64,000 nt of DNA from Humulus lupulus (taxonomy: Eukaryota; Streptophyta; Magnoliopsida; Rosales; Cannabaceae). Position numbers and translations under genes: made by a program. Of the stretch, positions 1 to 9,655 are shown one piece after another; position 1 is the stretch's first letter; every line of letters begins with the position of its first letter. The notes below the pieces were generated by a model, which had not been told where the DNA came from, did not search any database, and saw only the letters and a program-made list of their open reading frames with translations. Where the stretch lies: assembly GCF_963169125.1 (NCBI RefSeq), contig NC_084794.1:114242358-114306357 (forward strand). Reading direction: 5' to 3'.

Positions 1-76
1 CGTTCAAGATCGTGAAACTGAGCCTAGAGTCGTGCTCGAGGACTTAGCTCCATAAGTTGAAGAGCTCCAGGAGGCC

Positions 77-2899
77 ATGAGTGCATTCCAGGAGGAGATG
101 GCTCAGTTCAACGCCAGGAAGGAGGCGTTTGCTGAGGAAATGGCTAGGCAGAATGCCGCATTCGAACATCAGAAACGGGAGATGGACGCTAGGAGTGAGG
201 AGATCTGTCGACAACAGGAAGAGGCCGACAGGCGACATTGCGAAGCTGCACTCGCTCTGGAGGCAGCTACGCAACTGACCCGAGCCAATGCCCAGGCGGC
301 ACCTGGAGTGGCAGCCACCCCAGAGGCAAGGACCACAGAAGCTGGTCGTAAGAAAACTGATAGACCAGGCAGGGGTGGTGGTAACCCACCTGGTCATGAG
401 GAGGATGGAGTCCGATCACGCACTGCCTCAACTCAAAGGGGGAACTCCAAAACCCCCTCAAAGAGTCACCGATCAGAGACTTCCAGGTCAGGGAGTCATA
501 AGTCAGGCAGTAAGAAAACACCTTCTGAGCAGGAGCACAATAGAGCTCCTCGTGGCAATGAGGCTTCCCACTTCAAAGATGGGCATGTGCGTGATGAAGC
601 TGACAGTCATCACACCAACCGTTCGAAAGAGAAGAATAATAACCAACAAGGAGGAGAGGATCGACCAGCTCAAACAAGAAAGCCACCACGGCATCCCAAC
701 CAGCACAATGGCAAGGAGCACGCTCCACCCAGCAGACCTTCCGAGAAGACTCGGAGTACGGTGTTCGACCGGCTGGGAAAGAACACTGCTCAGAAGGACC
801 TGAGGGACGTCATTGATGATAGAAGGAGGACCGACCCGGTCGAAGGGCAAGAGCCAATCCGTCCTACCAGTCGAGTAGAAATACTCGATGATGGTTTGCC
901 GGATAGGAGTGCCCGACCAGGCGGTCCCGAAAGTGAGTCCCCAGCAGTGGCCCCAGGCATCCAAGCCCAGCTTGATGCTTTGACAGCAGCAGTCCAGAGT
1001 TTGTCAAAACAACCAGCTGCGATTGATCCGGTAGACCACAGAAGTGGTAGCCCTTTTTGTGCTCGAATTAGAGCAGCTCAACCACCAAAGAAATATAAAG
1101 CACCGGTACTGCCAGTTTATACAGAAAAGGCAGACCCAGTAAGACACGTTGGGAAGTTTGAAGATCAGATGGAGCTGCTCGGGGTGAGTGATGACTACCG
1201 CTGCAGAGTCTTCCCCACTACGTTGTCAGACACTGCCCAGGAGTGGTACTGGAAATTCAAACTAGACTCCATCACCTCTTGGGAGAGTTTTAGGAAGGAG
1301 TTTTGTAGGCAGTTTAGTACTGCCCGAACCCCTCCTGTTTATGCCAATCACTTGGTGGATATTAGGCAGGGTAAAGATGAGTCCCTCAAGAACTACATTC
1401 AAAGGTTCATGAGAGAAGCTAACCGAGCTACCGCGGTTGGAGATGAGGGGAAGATGGTGGAAATCTCTTCCGGTATTATCTATCGAAGTCCTTTGTGGGA
1501 CAACATCCATCGCCATCCAATTTCAACTTTACAACAGTTTTTAGACCAGGCAGATAAGTATATGAAGTTGGACGATGCAATTGAGAAGGGAGAAAATGGA
1601 TTGAACAATCCAAGCGGGTCGAATGATCCCCCCAAGAATGGTGGGAATGATCAGAATGGCGGTAAGAAACGTGGGAATAACGGGGCTGACCGCCACAATG
1701 AGAAGAAGGCTAAGTCGGGACCAAACGACAAGCCAACAAAGTATGGACCTCGATTTACCAACTACACCACTCTATCGGCGAGCCGAGCAGAGATCTATTT
1801 GGCTAGTCATCAAGAGGTCCCTTACTGGAAACCCCCACCAATCAAGAAGGAAATGAGTAAAAGAGATATGAACAAATTCTGTCGCTTCCATGGAGACTAT
1901 GGTCATGACACGAATGAGTGTAATCATCTCAAGGATGAGATAGAGTTCCTCCTCCGGCCGGGGAAGCTAAAAAAGTACCGAGCGGAGAAGACCCAAGGAG
2001 AGGGGAGCAACAATAATCCTGGGTTCAAGCGGCAACGGTCCCCACCTTTGCAACCCGAACCTGTGGACTTCACACTAGATACTATATGTGGAGGAACACA
2101 TCTTGCTGGAGACAGCAACAAGGCGAGGGAGAGGTATGCTCGCACCCTTCGTCATGAGTTGAGTGCGGCATCCACCTCCGAAGTTATGACGGTGGAGGAA
2201 CGACCAACAAAGAACCCAAGATATGAAAGTGAATCCCTCACTTTCACTGAAGAAGATGTTAAACACGTGAGGTATCCTCACAATGACCCTCTTGTTGTGA
2301 CAGTCCAAATTGCTAATATGAAGGTGAAGAGGTGTCTGGTCGATACAGGGAGCTCTGTAAACATTATTTATAAGTCCTCCTTTGAGAAAATGAAGCTATC
2401 TGTCAATGACTTGAAGCCGTGCTCTCAAGTCATTTATGGTTTTACTGGAGAAGGATTGTCACCAGCTGGGACAATCAAGTTACCAGTCACGATGGGGGAA
2501 GCTCCCAAGCATGAAACCTTAATGACTGAGTTTTTGATTGTTGACTGCTCGGCCGCCTACAATGTGGTTACTGGTCGACCACTACTCACCAACTTGCATG
2601 CGGTAGTTTCAATCTGGCACCTTTCCATGAAATTCCCGACCAATGCTGGCATAGGCTGTGTCCAAGGAGACCAAAGGGAGGCTAGGGAGTGTTATAATGC
2701 CTCGGTAGCCAAGGCGAAGAAAGGGGCCAAGGAGAACAACATGATTGTATGTGTTGAGAGAGAGGAGGTGGACAAGATGGATGTAGACCAGAGTCTTGCA
2801 GTAGTGACCGATGAAGAGATGTTAGAGGAGTGTGGCCAGGAGAGCACTCTTGGTTTAAAAGAGCAGAAGACCCCATCCGGTGATGAAGTCAGCAAATAG
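77..2899 (+). CDS. gag-pro: gag-protease segment of element A (broken polyprotein)
   Basis: Capsid/nucleocapsid precursor followed by the aspartic protease that matures it. Residues 1-75 look like a charged coiled coil, 80-310 are basic low complexity, about 375-520 match the Retrotrans_gag domain (AQEWYWKF, FRKEFCRQF, YANHLVDIRQG). Near residue 600 a zinc-knuckle variant has spacing C-x2-H-x4-H-x4-C (KFCRFHGDYGHDTNEC), as in element E. The protease active site DTGSS is near residue 755, with a GRPLL motif downstream. The ATG at 77 is probably not the true start: the frame is open upstream to the window edge except for TAA at 53-55. The frame ends at TAG 2897-2899 and pol continues in the same frame, so gag-pol was probably one ORF. 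Confidence 0.9.
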   Translation: MSAFQEEMAQFNARKEAFAEEMARQNAAFEHQKREMDARSEEICRQQEEADRRHCEAALALEAATQLTRANAQAAPGVAATPEARTTEAGRKKTDRPGRGGGNPPGHEEDGVRSRTASTQRGNSKTPSKSHRSETSRSGSHKSGSKKTPSEQEHNRAPRGNEASHFKDGHVRDEADSHHTNRSKEKNNNQQGGEDRPAQTRKPPRHPNQHNGKEHAPPSRPSEKTRSTVFDRLGKNTAQKDLRDVIDDRRRTDPVEGQEPIRPTSRVEILDDGLPDRSARPGGPESESPAVAPGIQAQLDALTAAVQSLSKQPAAIDPVDHRSGSPFCARIRAAQPPKKYKAPVLPVYTEKADPVRHVGKFEDQMELLGVSDDYRCRVFPTTLSDTAQEWYWKFKLDSITSWESFRKEFCRQFSTARTPPVYANHLVDIRQGKDESLKNYIQRFMREANRATAVGDEGKMVEISSGIIYRSPLWDNIHRHPISTLQQFLDQADKYMKLDDAIEKGENGLNNPSGSNDPPKNGGNDQNGGKKRGNNGADRHNEKKAKSGPNDKPTKYGPRFTNYTTLSASRAEIYLASHQEVPYWKPPPIKKEMSKRDMNKFCRFHGDYGHDTNECNHLKDEIEFLLRPGKLKKYRAEKTQGEGSNNNPGFKRQRSPPLQPEPVDFTLDTICGGTHLAGDSNKARERYARTLRHELSAASTSEVMTVEERPTKNPRYESESLTFTEEDVKHVRYPHNDPLVVTVQIANMKVKRCLVDTGSSVNIIYKSSFEKMKLSVNDLKPCSQVIYGFTGEGLSPAGTIKLPVTMGEAPKHETLMTEFLIVDCSAAYNVVTGRPLLTNLHAVVSIWHLSMKFPTNAGIGCVQGDQREARECYNASVAKAKKGAKENNMIVCVEREEVDKMDVDQSLAVVTDEEMLEECGQESTLGLKEQKTPSGDEVSK

Positions 2900-2959
2900 G
2901 GCGTTGCCCAAAGCGAGGGAAGGGATTTTGATCCTCGCTTTGGGGATTATGAAAGTGAT

Positions 2960-4792
2960 GTGGGACCATCCGAGGAGTTAGAGGAGGTCCCTATAGATGA
3001 GAATGACCCGACGAGAGGGGTCAAGATTGGAAAAAAGTTGAAAGCTGAGGTGAGAGCACAGCTGATAGAATTCTTGCGAAGGAATCAAGATGTCTTCGCC
3101 TGGTCTCACAAGGATATGGTGGGTATCTCACCAACTGTGATCAGCCACGTGCTCAACGTGGATGAAAGCTATCTAGCAGTGCAGCAGAAGAGGAGATTGC
3201 TTGACAAGGATCGAGCAAAAGCTCTTAAGGAGGAGGTAGAGCGATTGAAGGAGAATGGGTTTATCAGAGAGGCATACTACCCTGCTTGGGTATCAAACCC
3301 AGTGTTGGTGCCCAAACCCAATGGAAAGTGGAGGACTTGTGTAGATTTTACTGATCTAAACAGAGCATGCCCGAAGGATTGTTTTCCTTTACCGAGAATA
3401 GACCAGTTGGTGGATGCAACTTCTGGTCATGAAACCTTGTCCTTTATGGATGCATATTCGGGGTACAACCAGATCAGCATGCATCCTCCTGATGAAGAGC
3501 ATACCAGCTTCCGAACAGATATAGGGCTATACTGCTATAGGGTCATGCCCTTCGGATTGAAGAATGCAGGAGCTACCTATCAGCGCTTGGTGAATGGTAT
3601 GTTTCGTGACTTAATCGGCAAGAGCATGGAGGTGTACGTAGACGATATGCTGGTGAAGTCAAAGGAAGCTGAAGGCCACGTGCGAGACTTAGAGGAGTGC
3701 TTCGCAATACTGAGAAAGTACAGCATGAAGTTAAACCCCCTCAAGTGCTCATTTGGAGTGGGTTCTGGAAAATTTCTTGGGTTTATTGTGAACTCCCGAG
3801 GAATAGAGGCAAACCCAGAAAAGATAAAGGCCCTCGTTGAAATGAAGTCTCCAGCTAAAATAAAGGATGTGCAAAGCTTGACTGGGTGGATTGCAGCTCT
3901 AAGCAGGTTCGTTTCGAAATCAACGGACAAGTGCGTCCCGTTTTTTAACCTGCTTAGAGGGGGCAAGAAGTTTGAGTGGACCGCAGATTGTGAACAAGCT
4001 TTCCAAGACATAAAGGAGCATTTGGCCCAACCTCCTATTCTTTCTAAGCCAGTTGATGGAGAAGACCTATTTCTGTACCTAGTAGTCACGGAGCATGCTG
4101 TTAGTGCTACCTTAGTGCGTGAGGAGGACAGAGTGCAGCACCCAATGTATTATGTTAGCAAACGATTGATAGGAGCGGAGTCCCGGTATCCCGTGATCGA
4201 GAAGTTGGCTTACTGCTTGGTACTTGCATCACGAAAATTACGGCCATACTTCCAAGCGCACCCCATTAAGGTCCTTACTGACCAGCCTCTACGCCAAGTC
4301 TTACAGAAGCCGGAGTCGTCTGGTCAGCTACTTAAATGGGCGGTTGAGTTAGGCCAATTTGAAATCAAGTACCAGCCGAGGACTGCTGTTAAAGGCCAAG
4401 CTTTGGCAGATTTCATCGCTGAATGTACCGGAATCGCTGATGTTCCCGACCAGCAAGAGAGTGTAACTGGGCAGAAAGAAGAGATTCCTACTTGGCAACT
4501 TTTTGTTGATGGGTCGTCAAATGAGCATCATTCAGGAGCTGGGATTATATTAGTCACACCAGAGAAGCACCGAATTCATTGTGCACTGAGATTCAGATTT
4601 AATGCTTCTAACAATGAGGCAGAGTATGAGGCCCTCCTAGCAGGCTTGCGACTGGCTAGAGATGTACGTGCCCGGTCGGTGGAAATAAATAACGATTCCC
4701 AGTTGGTGGTCTACCAAGTATTGGGGGAATACCAGGCAAGGGGCCTATGCATGGTGGCATACTTAAACAAGACCAAAGATCTGCTGGCATAG
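2960..4792 (+). CDS. pol: reverse transcriptase and dual RNase H of element A
   Basis: Same frame as gag-pro, after TAG 2897. RT copies the RNA genome into DNA; its blocks are LVPKPNGKWRTCVDFTDLN, FMDAYSGYNQI, MPFGLKNAGATYQ and the catalytic YVDD near residue 225. The gypsy-type RNase H follows (YYVSKRL, LTDQPLRQVL) but the usual TDAS aspartate position reads VTEH, so it looks catalytically degenerate. A second RNase H of the archaeal-like type starts near residue 510 (FVDGSSNE, NNEAEYEALLAGL, NNDSQLVV) and keeps the acidic residues. Such a dual arrangement is known in Tat elements. The ORF stops at TAG 4790-4792 inside the linker before integrase, with the frame continuing beyond. ATG 2960 is just the first Met after the stop. 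Confidence 0.92.
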   Translation: MGPSEELEEVPIDENDPTRGVKIGKKLKAEVRAQLIEFLRRNQDVFAWSHKDMVGISPTVISHVLNVDESYLAVQQKRRLLDKDRAKALKEEVERLKENGFIREAYYPAWVSNPVLVPKPNGKWRTCVDFTDLNRACPKDCFPLPRIDQLVDATSGHETLSFMDAYSGYNQISMHPPDEEHTSFRTDIGLYCYRVMPFGLKNAGATYQRLVNGMFRDLIGKSMEVYVDDMLVKSKEAEGHVRDLEECFAILRKYSMKLNPLKCSFGVGSGKFLGFIVNSRGIEANPEKIKALVEMKSPAKIKDVQSLTGWIAALSRFVSKSTDKCVPFFNLLRGGKKFEWTADCEQAFQDIKEHLAQPPILSKPVDGEDLFLYLVVTEHAVSATLVREEDRVQHPMYYVSKRLIGAESRYPVIEKLAYCLVLASRKLRPYFQAHPIKVLTDQPLRQVLQKPESSGQLLKWAVELGQFEIKYQPRTAVKGQALADFIAECTGIADVPDQQESVTGQKEEIPTWQLFVDGSSNEHHSGAGIILVTPEKHRIHCALRFRFNASNNEAEYEALLAGLRLARDVRARSVEINNDSQLVVYQVLGEYQARGLCMVAYLNKTKDLLA

Positions 4793-4909
4793 TTCGAGGA
4801 GTATACCATCAAGCTAGTACCACGGGAGCAGAATTCTAATGCAGATGCTCTAGCAAAGCTTGCTAGTGCAAAAGATGCCGAAACTCTGAATATAGTACCG
4901 GTAGAATAC

Positions 4910-5959
4910 TTGGCGGAGCCGAGCATTGATAATCAAGAGGCCATGTCAATCACGGTAGCCGACACCTGGATGACTCCCATCATTGCTTATCTTGAGCAAG
5001 GGACCCTCCCAGTAGAACGTAATGAAGCAAGGAAGATTATGAGGCAAGCTGCTAGGTACACCATGGTGGATGGGGTGTTGTATAGAAGAGGGTATTCCTT
5101 ACCTCTACTCAGGTGCATAACACCCGACCAGTCAAAGAGTTTATTAGCTAAGGTGCATGAAGGGTTTTGTGAAGATCATGCTGGGGGGCAGAGTCTATCT
5201 AAAAAGATCTTGAGGCAAGGATTTTTCTGGCCTACCATGAACGAGGACTCTATGGAATACGTGAGGAGGCGTGACAAATGCCAAAGATTTTCTAAAGTGC
5301 CCAGAGCGCCCCCAAATGTCTTAAAGCAAATGCAAAGTCCATGGCCTTTTGCAGTGTGGGGTATTGATCTGATTGGGAAGTTGCCCAAAGGAAAAGGAGG
5401 AGTACAGTTTGCAGTGGTGGCAGTAGATTATTTAACTAAGTGGACTGAGGCCAAACCATTAGCCACAATCACATCGAAGAAAGTGTTGGACTTTGTGGTT
5501 AAGAACATAATATGTCGCTATGGTCTACCTAAAAAGATAGTGTCTGACAACGGCACCCAATTTGACAGCGACATATTTACCGATTTTTGCACTCGGCATG
5601 GCATCACAAAAAGTTTCTCCTTGGTAGCCCATCCGCAAGCCAATGGGCAGGTTGAAGCGGTAAACAAGACACTGAAGGACACTCTGAAAAAGCGTCTGGA
5701 GCGAGCTAAGGGTGCTTGGGCGGAGGAATTACCAGAAGTCCTTTGGTCATATAGGACTACTGCTCGGACAGCAACTGGACATACCCCATTTTCTTTGGCA
5801 TATGGGTATGAGGCCATGATACCTGTGGAGATAGACCCCCCATCTCATAGAAGGACCATGTACAACCAAGAGGAGAATCATCAGTTGCTAGCAGAATCCT
5901 TGGACTTCCTCGAGGAGAGAAGAGAGGAGGCAAACCTGAGAGTTGCTGCTCACCAGTAA
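4910..5959 (+). CDS. int: integrase of element A
   Basis: Integrase inserts the element DNA into the chromosome. The frame is open from 4793; 4910 is a TTG codon, not a real start. The N-terminal zinc-binding region reads HEGFCEDHAGG ... RRDKCQRF; in E and D the first Cys of the CxxC pair is present (KCDKCQRF), so here it is Arg and zinc binding is probably lost. The catalytic core has D in WGIDLIGKLPKGKGG, D in IVSDNGTQFDSD and E in PQANGQVEAVNK. The ORF ends at TAA 5957-5959, where D has Gln in the aligned HYQQKITRYF, so CAA to TAA is the likely change. Confidence 0.92.
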   Translation: MAEPSIDNQEAMSITVADTWMTPIIAYLEQGTLPVERNEARKIMRQAARYTMVDGVLYRRGYSLPLLRCITPDQSKSLLAKVHEGFCEDHAGGQSLSKKILRQGFFWPTMNEDSMEYVRRRDKCQRFSKVPRAPPNVLKQMQSPWPFAVWGIDLIGKLPKGKGGVQFAVVAVDYLTKWTEAKPLATITSKKVLDFVVKNIICRYGLPKKIVSDNGTQFDSDIFTDFCTRHGITKSFSLVAHPQANGQVEAVNKTLKDTLKKRLERAKGAWAEELPEVLWSYRTTARTATGHTPFSLAYGYEAMIPVEIDPPSHRRTMYNQEENHQLLAESLDFLEERREEANLRVAAHQ

Positions 5960-5962
5960 AAA

Positions 5963-6196
5963 GTGGCGCGCTACTTCAATTCCAAAGTGCGAGATCGAAA
6001 GTTCCAGGTTGGAGATTTGGTCCTAAGAAAGGTGTTTGTTAGAGACCCAGCAGCTGGTGTGCTAGGACCAAACTGGGAAGGATCGTATCAAATTGAGCAA
6101 GGCTTGCCACCCGGCACCTACAAGCTTGCTCGATTGAATGGAGAGCTGATCAGGAACTACTGGAATGGCGAGCACTTGAGGAAATATTATCAATAA
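5963..6196 (+). CDS. int: integrase C-terminal domain of element A
   Basis: Continues the integrase frame after TAA 5957. ARYFNSKV, GDLVLRKVF, GVLGPNWEGSYQI and the terminal NGEHLRKYYQ match the C-terminal, DNA-binding part of integrase in B, D and E. The last codon before TAA 6194-6196 marks the true end of the polyprotein. B ends in the same WNGEHLRKYYQ while D and E end in HLKKYYQ/HLKRYYQ, so A and B are the closer pair. Confidence 0.88.
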   Translation: MARYFNSKVRDRKFQVGDLVLRKVFVRDPAAGVLGPNWEGSYQIEQGLPPGTYKLARLNGELIRNYWNGEHLRKYYQ

Positions 6197-7177
6197 ATAC
6201 TGCTTGCAGAGTAGTAGCTTTGTATCAAGTGCTTAACTTGTTATTTAAGTTTTTTGTTTGTGAACTGGTTATTTGCTACCCAGTCACATTATTTTGAACA
6301 ATGTTATTTTTTTTGGAACTCGTTGTTAGACACGTTTTGTCATTTATTATTACGAGTAATAAAAGAGATCACGCGCAGCGTGGTCGAATCTTGCTACAAA
6401 TTTTGCATATGTGTTGATTATTCTTGCTTGGCAGTGTTCAACTGTCATTATGATTTGAACAAAACAAGTCTTCTAAAAACTAAGTGTAAATATATACCGG
6501 ACAGTGTTCAACTGGTCGGTATCATGAGATGAATGGCCAACGTTTAAATAATGTTTTGTAGTGGTCAACTACTGAAATATGTTTGTATATTTTATGTGTT
6601 TCACGAGTAGTAACTGCTCGGAAAAATTCGATCAAGTAGCAAGTGATCAAGGATTTTTCAACCCTCAATCACTTGGGGGGCACATAGGGTATACTGGTTT
6701 GTACTTCAACACAGGCAATAAGAGCACGAGCAAAGATATCTATTTTTGGGCTGACTTGTAAATTTGGAAGTCTAAAAAGGCCATTAAGCTAACTTGTTTG
6801 ACAAAGCTTAAGTAACATAGAATTTTTAAAAATTTTAAGTTAGAAATAGATATTCGTGTAATAATATAAGTTATGCTCATAAAAAGTTAGAGCAAGAAGA
6901 GCAGGAGAAAGTATATTTAGTATGGACTTATGAAATGTTTAGAATTTTTAAGTTAGAAAACTAAATACTCATGTGAAATTTAAGGCATATAGGAACTTTA
7001 CTATTCACAATAAAGACTTAAAAGTTTAGAGCTAAGTCAAAAAGAGAAAAGAAAAGTAAAGTGCAAGTGTCAAATTGCTCATTCTCACGAGCAAAAGTAT
7101 ACAAAATAAAATAAACTATGATAAAAACTAGTAAGACTACAACTAGTCATGCAGGTGTGCTATAGCAGGATGAGGAG
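6197..7177. other. non-coding 3' region of element A between integrase and antisense gene
   Basis: AT-rich, no long frame on either strand. It contains the internal polypurine tract (separate entry) and weak duplicates of a segment ending in taagttag near 6830 and 6945. Unlike D and E there is no clear tandem array here. Confidence 0.6.
6640..6682 (+). promoter_or_regulatory. internal polypurine tract with capping hairpin, element A
   Basis: acttggggggca at 6671-6682 is identical over 12 bases to sites in B (17637-17648) and D (51505-51516), and one base off in E (62891-62902). It resembles the terminal tract that precedes the 3' LTR of A at 11126. Arms caagtgat (6640-6647) and atcacttg (6668-6675) form a perfect 8-bp stem with a 20-nt loop that runs into the G-run. 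Role inferred: plus-strand primer site, active or relict. Confidence 0.6.
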
Positions 7178-7768
7178 TCACTGTCGTGCTTCTCTGGTGG
7201 GTTGATCAACCCCCTCCTCGGCCTCAGCTGCTCCTCTTGCTCGGAATGATAATGTAGAGGAGGTTGGTGTAGGGCCAGGAGGATTGGCAGCTTCCTCAGC
7301 AGCCCTTGCTTCGCATCTAGCAAGCTCCTCTGCCTGAACCTCCTTGGTGAAAAAATCGAGCTTGAGAGGTTTATTCAGTTTCCAGACCTGATAAAAGCAG
7401 TCGAAGCTAGCCTCCTCGTAGCGAGTTAAATCAAACTCCTTCTCTTGTTTCAACTCTTCATTCTCGCTGATTAGTCCCTCATTCTCACGAGCTAACTCCT
7501 TATTCTCAAGGGTCAGCTTCTCCAGTTGAGCGGTCAAGGACTGGTTGGTTTGAACTTGCTGCTGATTCTCATCAGATAGTCTCCTAAGAGACTCATCCCG
7601 TTCAGCCACGGTCTTCTCTGCCTACTCCAACTTGGATTTGGAGTCTTTTTCTGAGGCAGTTAGAGTCTCTACTTTAGCTTGGGCCTCCACCAGTTGATCA
7701 TTCAGTACCTTGATCAACTCCTTGTAATCAACCGACCGCTGCTGGGCGTGACAGAAGGTCATAAGCGT
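7178..7768 (-). CDS. antisense gene of element A, exon 3 (coiled-coil C-terminus)
   Basis: Last exon of the gene running opposite to pol. The acceptor is tttttcatgCAG at 7769-7771. The exon encodes a long Glu/Lys/Gln-rich coiled coil and a conserved tail (FDCFYQVWKLNKPLKLDF) that matches B (TFYDFWVRNKASDFSYL) and D (LYHCWAFNQDGDFSFL). An in-frame TAG at 7619-7621 interrupts the coiled coil; the frame is otherwise open to the stop at 7178-7180. The function of the Tat extra-ORF proteins is unknown; a coiled coil suggests oligomerisation, which is inference. Confidence 0.75.
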
Positions 7769-7840
7769 CTGCATGAAAAACAAAAAGTCACTACAAAGCA
7801 TTAACGTAAGTAACAATTTATCTTATGGTGGATTACTTAC

Positions 7841-8193
7841 GTGTGTTATCTGAGCAATCCCTCTATCTAGGACAACATCGACATTAAGACGAGGAAGAGA
7901 TTCAAAGCTTTGAATCGTTGATGAGTCACGGAGGGTCTGATCAGCTGCCCCTCTGAGCTTGGTATCAGCAGCTCGAAGTGCCTCACTCGGACCTGACGGG
8001 CCTGGGCGAGTTAGGCTCGCTGATGGAGGAAGTGACGAAGGAGTTAACGGTGGGAGTGTAGTCGACCCCTCGGGTTGTCTCCCTCGGCTGGGCGGCACTG
8101 CCTTCGGAATCTTCCTCGGGGGCGTGGAGCCACTTCCATCGCCAGCTTTCCTCTTTGGAGCAGAAGCAATGCACTGCCTGAACATATCTGGAT
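7841..8193 (-). CDS. antisense gene of element A, exon 2
   Basis: Bounded by an acceptor ctctattgCAG (8194-8196) and a consensus donor GTAAGT (7840-7835). Phases fit: exon 1 leaves one base, exon 2 completes that codon and ends on a codon boundary at 7841, and exon 3 starts in phase 0. The product is basic then Pro/Ser-rich (APKRKAGDG, PPRKIPKAVPP), resembling a nuclear localisation segment. The following intron is 72 bp, close to the 68-bp intron in the same place in D. Confidence 0.75.
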
Positions 8194-8322
8194 CTGCAAT
8201 AGAGGAAAACACAAAGTTGTTAGAGATATAAACATAATAAAATGTAGATGAGTATATTACTGCTACAATTTTGTTACTCTCGAATCACCAAGTTGTTAAA
8301 CGTATTCCTATGGTTACTAGAC

Positions 8323-9655
8323 CTGAGTTGAGCATCTGGTCAATGAACTCGTCCTCGTCGTCTGAAGATGAGCTGAGTTCTCTCTCAATCTGGATGGCTT
8401 TTCCTTTCCCAGACTGAGCGAGAATAGCAGATCTGCGCTGAGGCTGAGGCTGAGGCTCCCTAATGACAAGGTCACCGGGCCTATGATAAAGTGGAGAGGG
8501 TCCAGGAGAAAACTGGTCAGTCACTATCTCCGTGCTCGCATTAGACTGATCAGTTGTGTTGTTCTCCCCGGTGGTACTTTCCACCGCCATATCTTGGTCA
8601 CACGGTATTAGGTCCACCATCTGAAGGTAGTCCACAGTGACCAATTTTTTCACATCTTTCTCCCCAGGACTCATGCTAGCCAACTTCTCTGCTCGATCGA
8701 ACATCCCTTCAGTAGGCAAAGGTCGCTCGAATGGACCCGCATGTGTAAAGGCCAAGTTGTTGGCCTTAATGTCCGATGTAAGGAAATATTCTTTGTGATA
8801 CTTCCCGGGGTTCGATTTGTGAGAGATACCACTAAGGTATGTAGTTCCCCTTTGCATGTGGTAGAGGTGGAAGAAGCTCGTGTTGTTGTGAGTGGGATTG
8901 GTCCTGAAGTCAAATAAGTAATGCACCTCGTGAGGGGTAGGCTCATCCCAACCATGCAGGAAGTAGAGAATGTATAATGCAAACAATGCCTAGATCCCAT
9001 TCGGTGCAATCTGGAATGGGGAGACATTGAAATAGTCTGCTATAGATCGGAAGTAGGGATGTAATGGAAGTGTCGCTCTGGCGTGGACATGATGCCTAGA
9101 CCAGGCGCAGTATGCTCCACCAGGCCTATTGGCTCTCAGGTGAGAGCCCGGGCATATCACGTTCGCCCCGCTCAAACCCAAAGCCTCGATGTGTTTGTGG
9201 AACGACGCGGGATTAAGCTTTGAAGCTTCGGCAATGAACCAGGAAGGTTCTTCTCTTCCCCCCTTCCGTGACTTTTGAGTGGCCAAGTTCTGAATCACGG
9301 TGGCAAACTTCTGAGAGGGTTCTCCTAAAGGAGTTGCAGTGCTGGCGTGACTGCGTTCCACTACTTTCTGCACCGCTCTGCGGGCAACTTGTGGATCTTG
9401 TTCCTGGGGAAGTCTGTTAGATTTCTTCACCCTCATCGTTGACTGAGAAATTTGTTGAAGAAACTGTTCCTCGTGGAGGAGGTACAAGGCTGAGCGAGGA
9501 AGGATCTGCTTGAAGCGACGAAGGCGGTCCTCTGGAGTACAACTGGTGGACGATTTTGATGAGGAATCGCTGTTTAGAGGAGTCTCGATTGACTGCGGGA
9601 TGGATGTGTCGGAGTCCGTATGGTTGTCACCTCCCCTATAATCAGAGCGATTCAT
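8323..9655 (-). CDS. antisense gene of element A, exon 1: plant gypsy-type transposon domain protein
   Basis: Real ATG at 9655-9653, directly after an intron acceptor (tttttgTAG). The N-terminal part is Ser-rich; then comes a domain resembling Pfam PF04195, 'putative gypsy type transposon' (LPLHPYFRSIADYFNVSP, ILYFLHGW, FFHLYHMQRG). An acidic stretch, ELSSSSDDEDEF, precedes the donor CAG|GTCTAG at 8323/8322. TAG at 8987-8989 breaks the frame once; the same frame continues on both sides. Such antisense ORFs are known in plant Tat elements; the domain's biochemical role is not established. Identification of PF04195 is from remembered motif shape, not a search. Confidence 0.78.
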
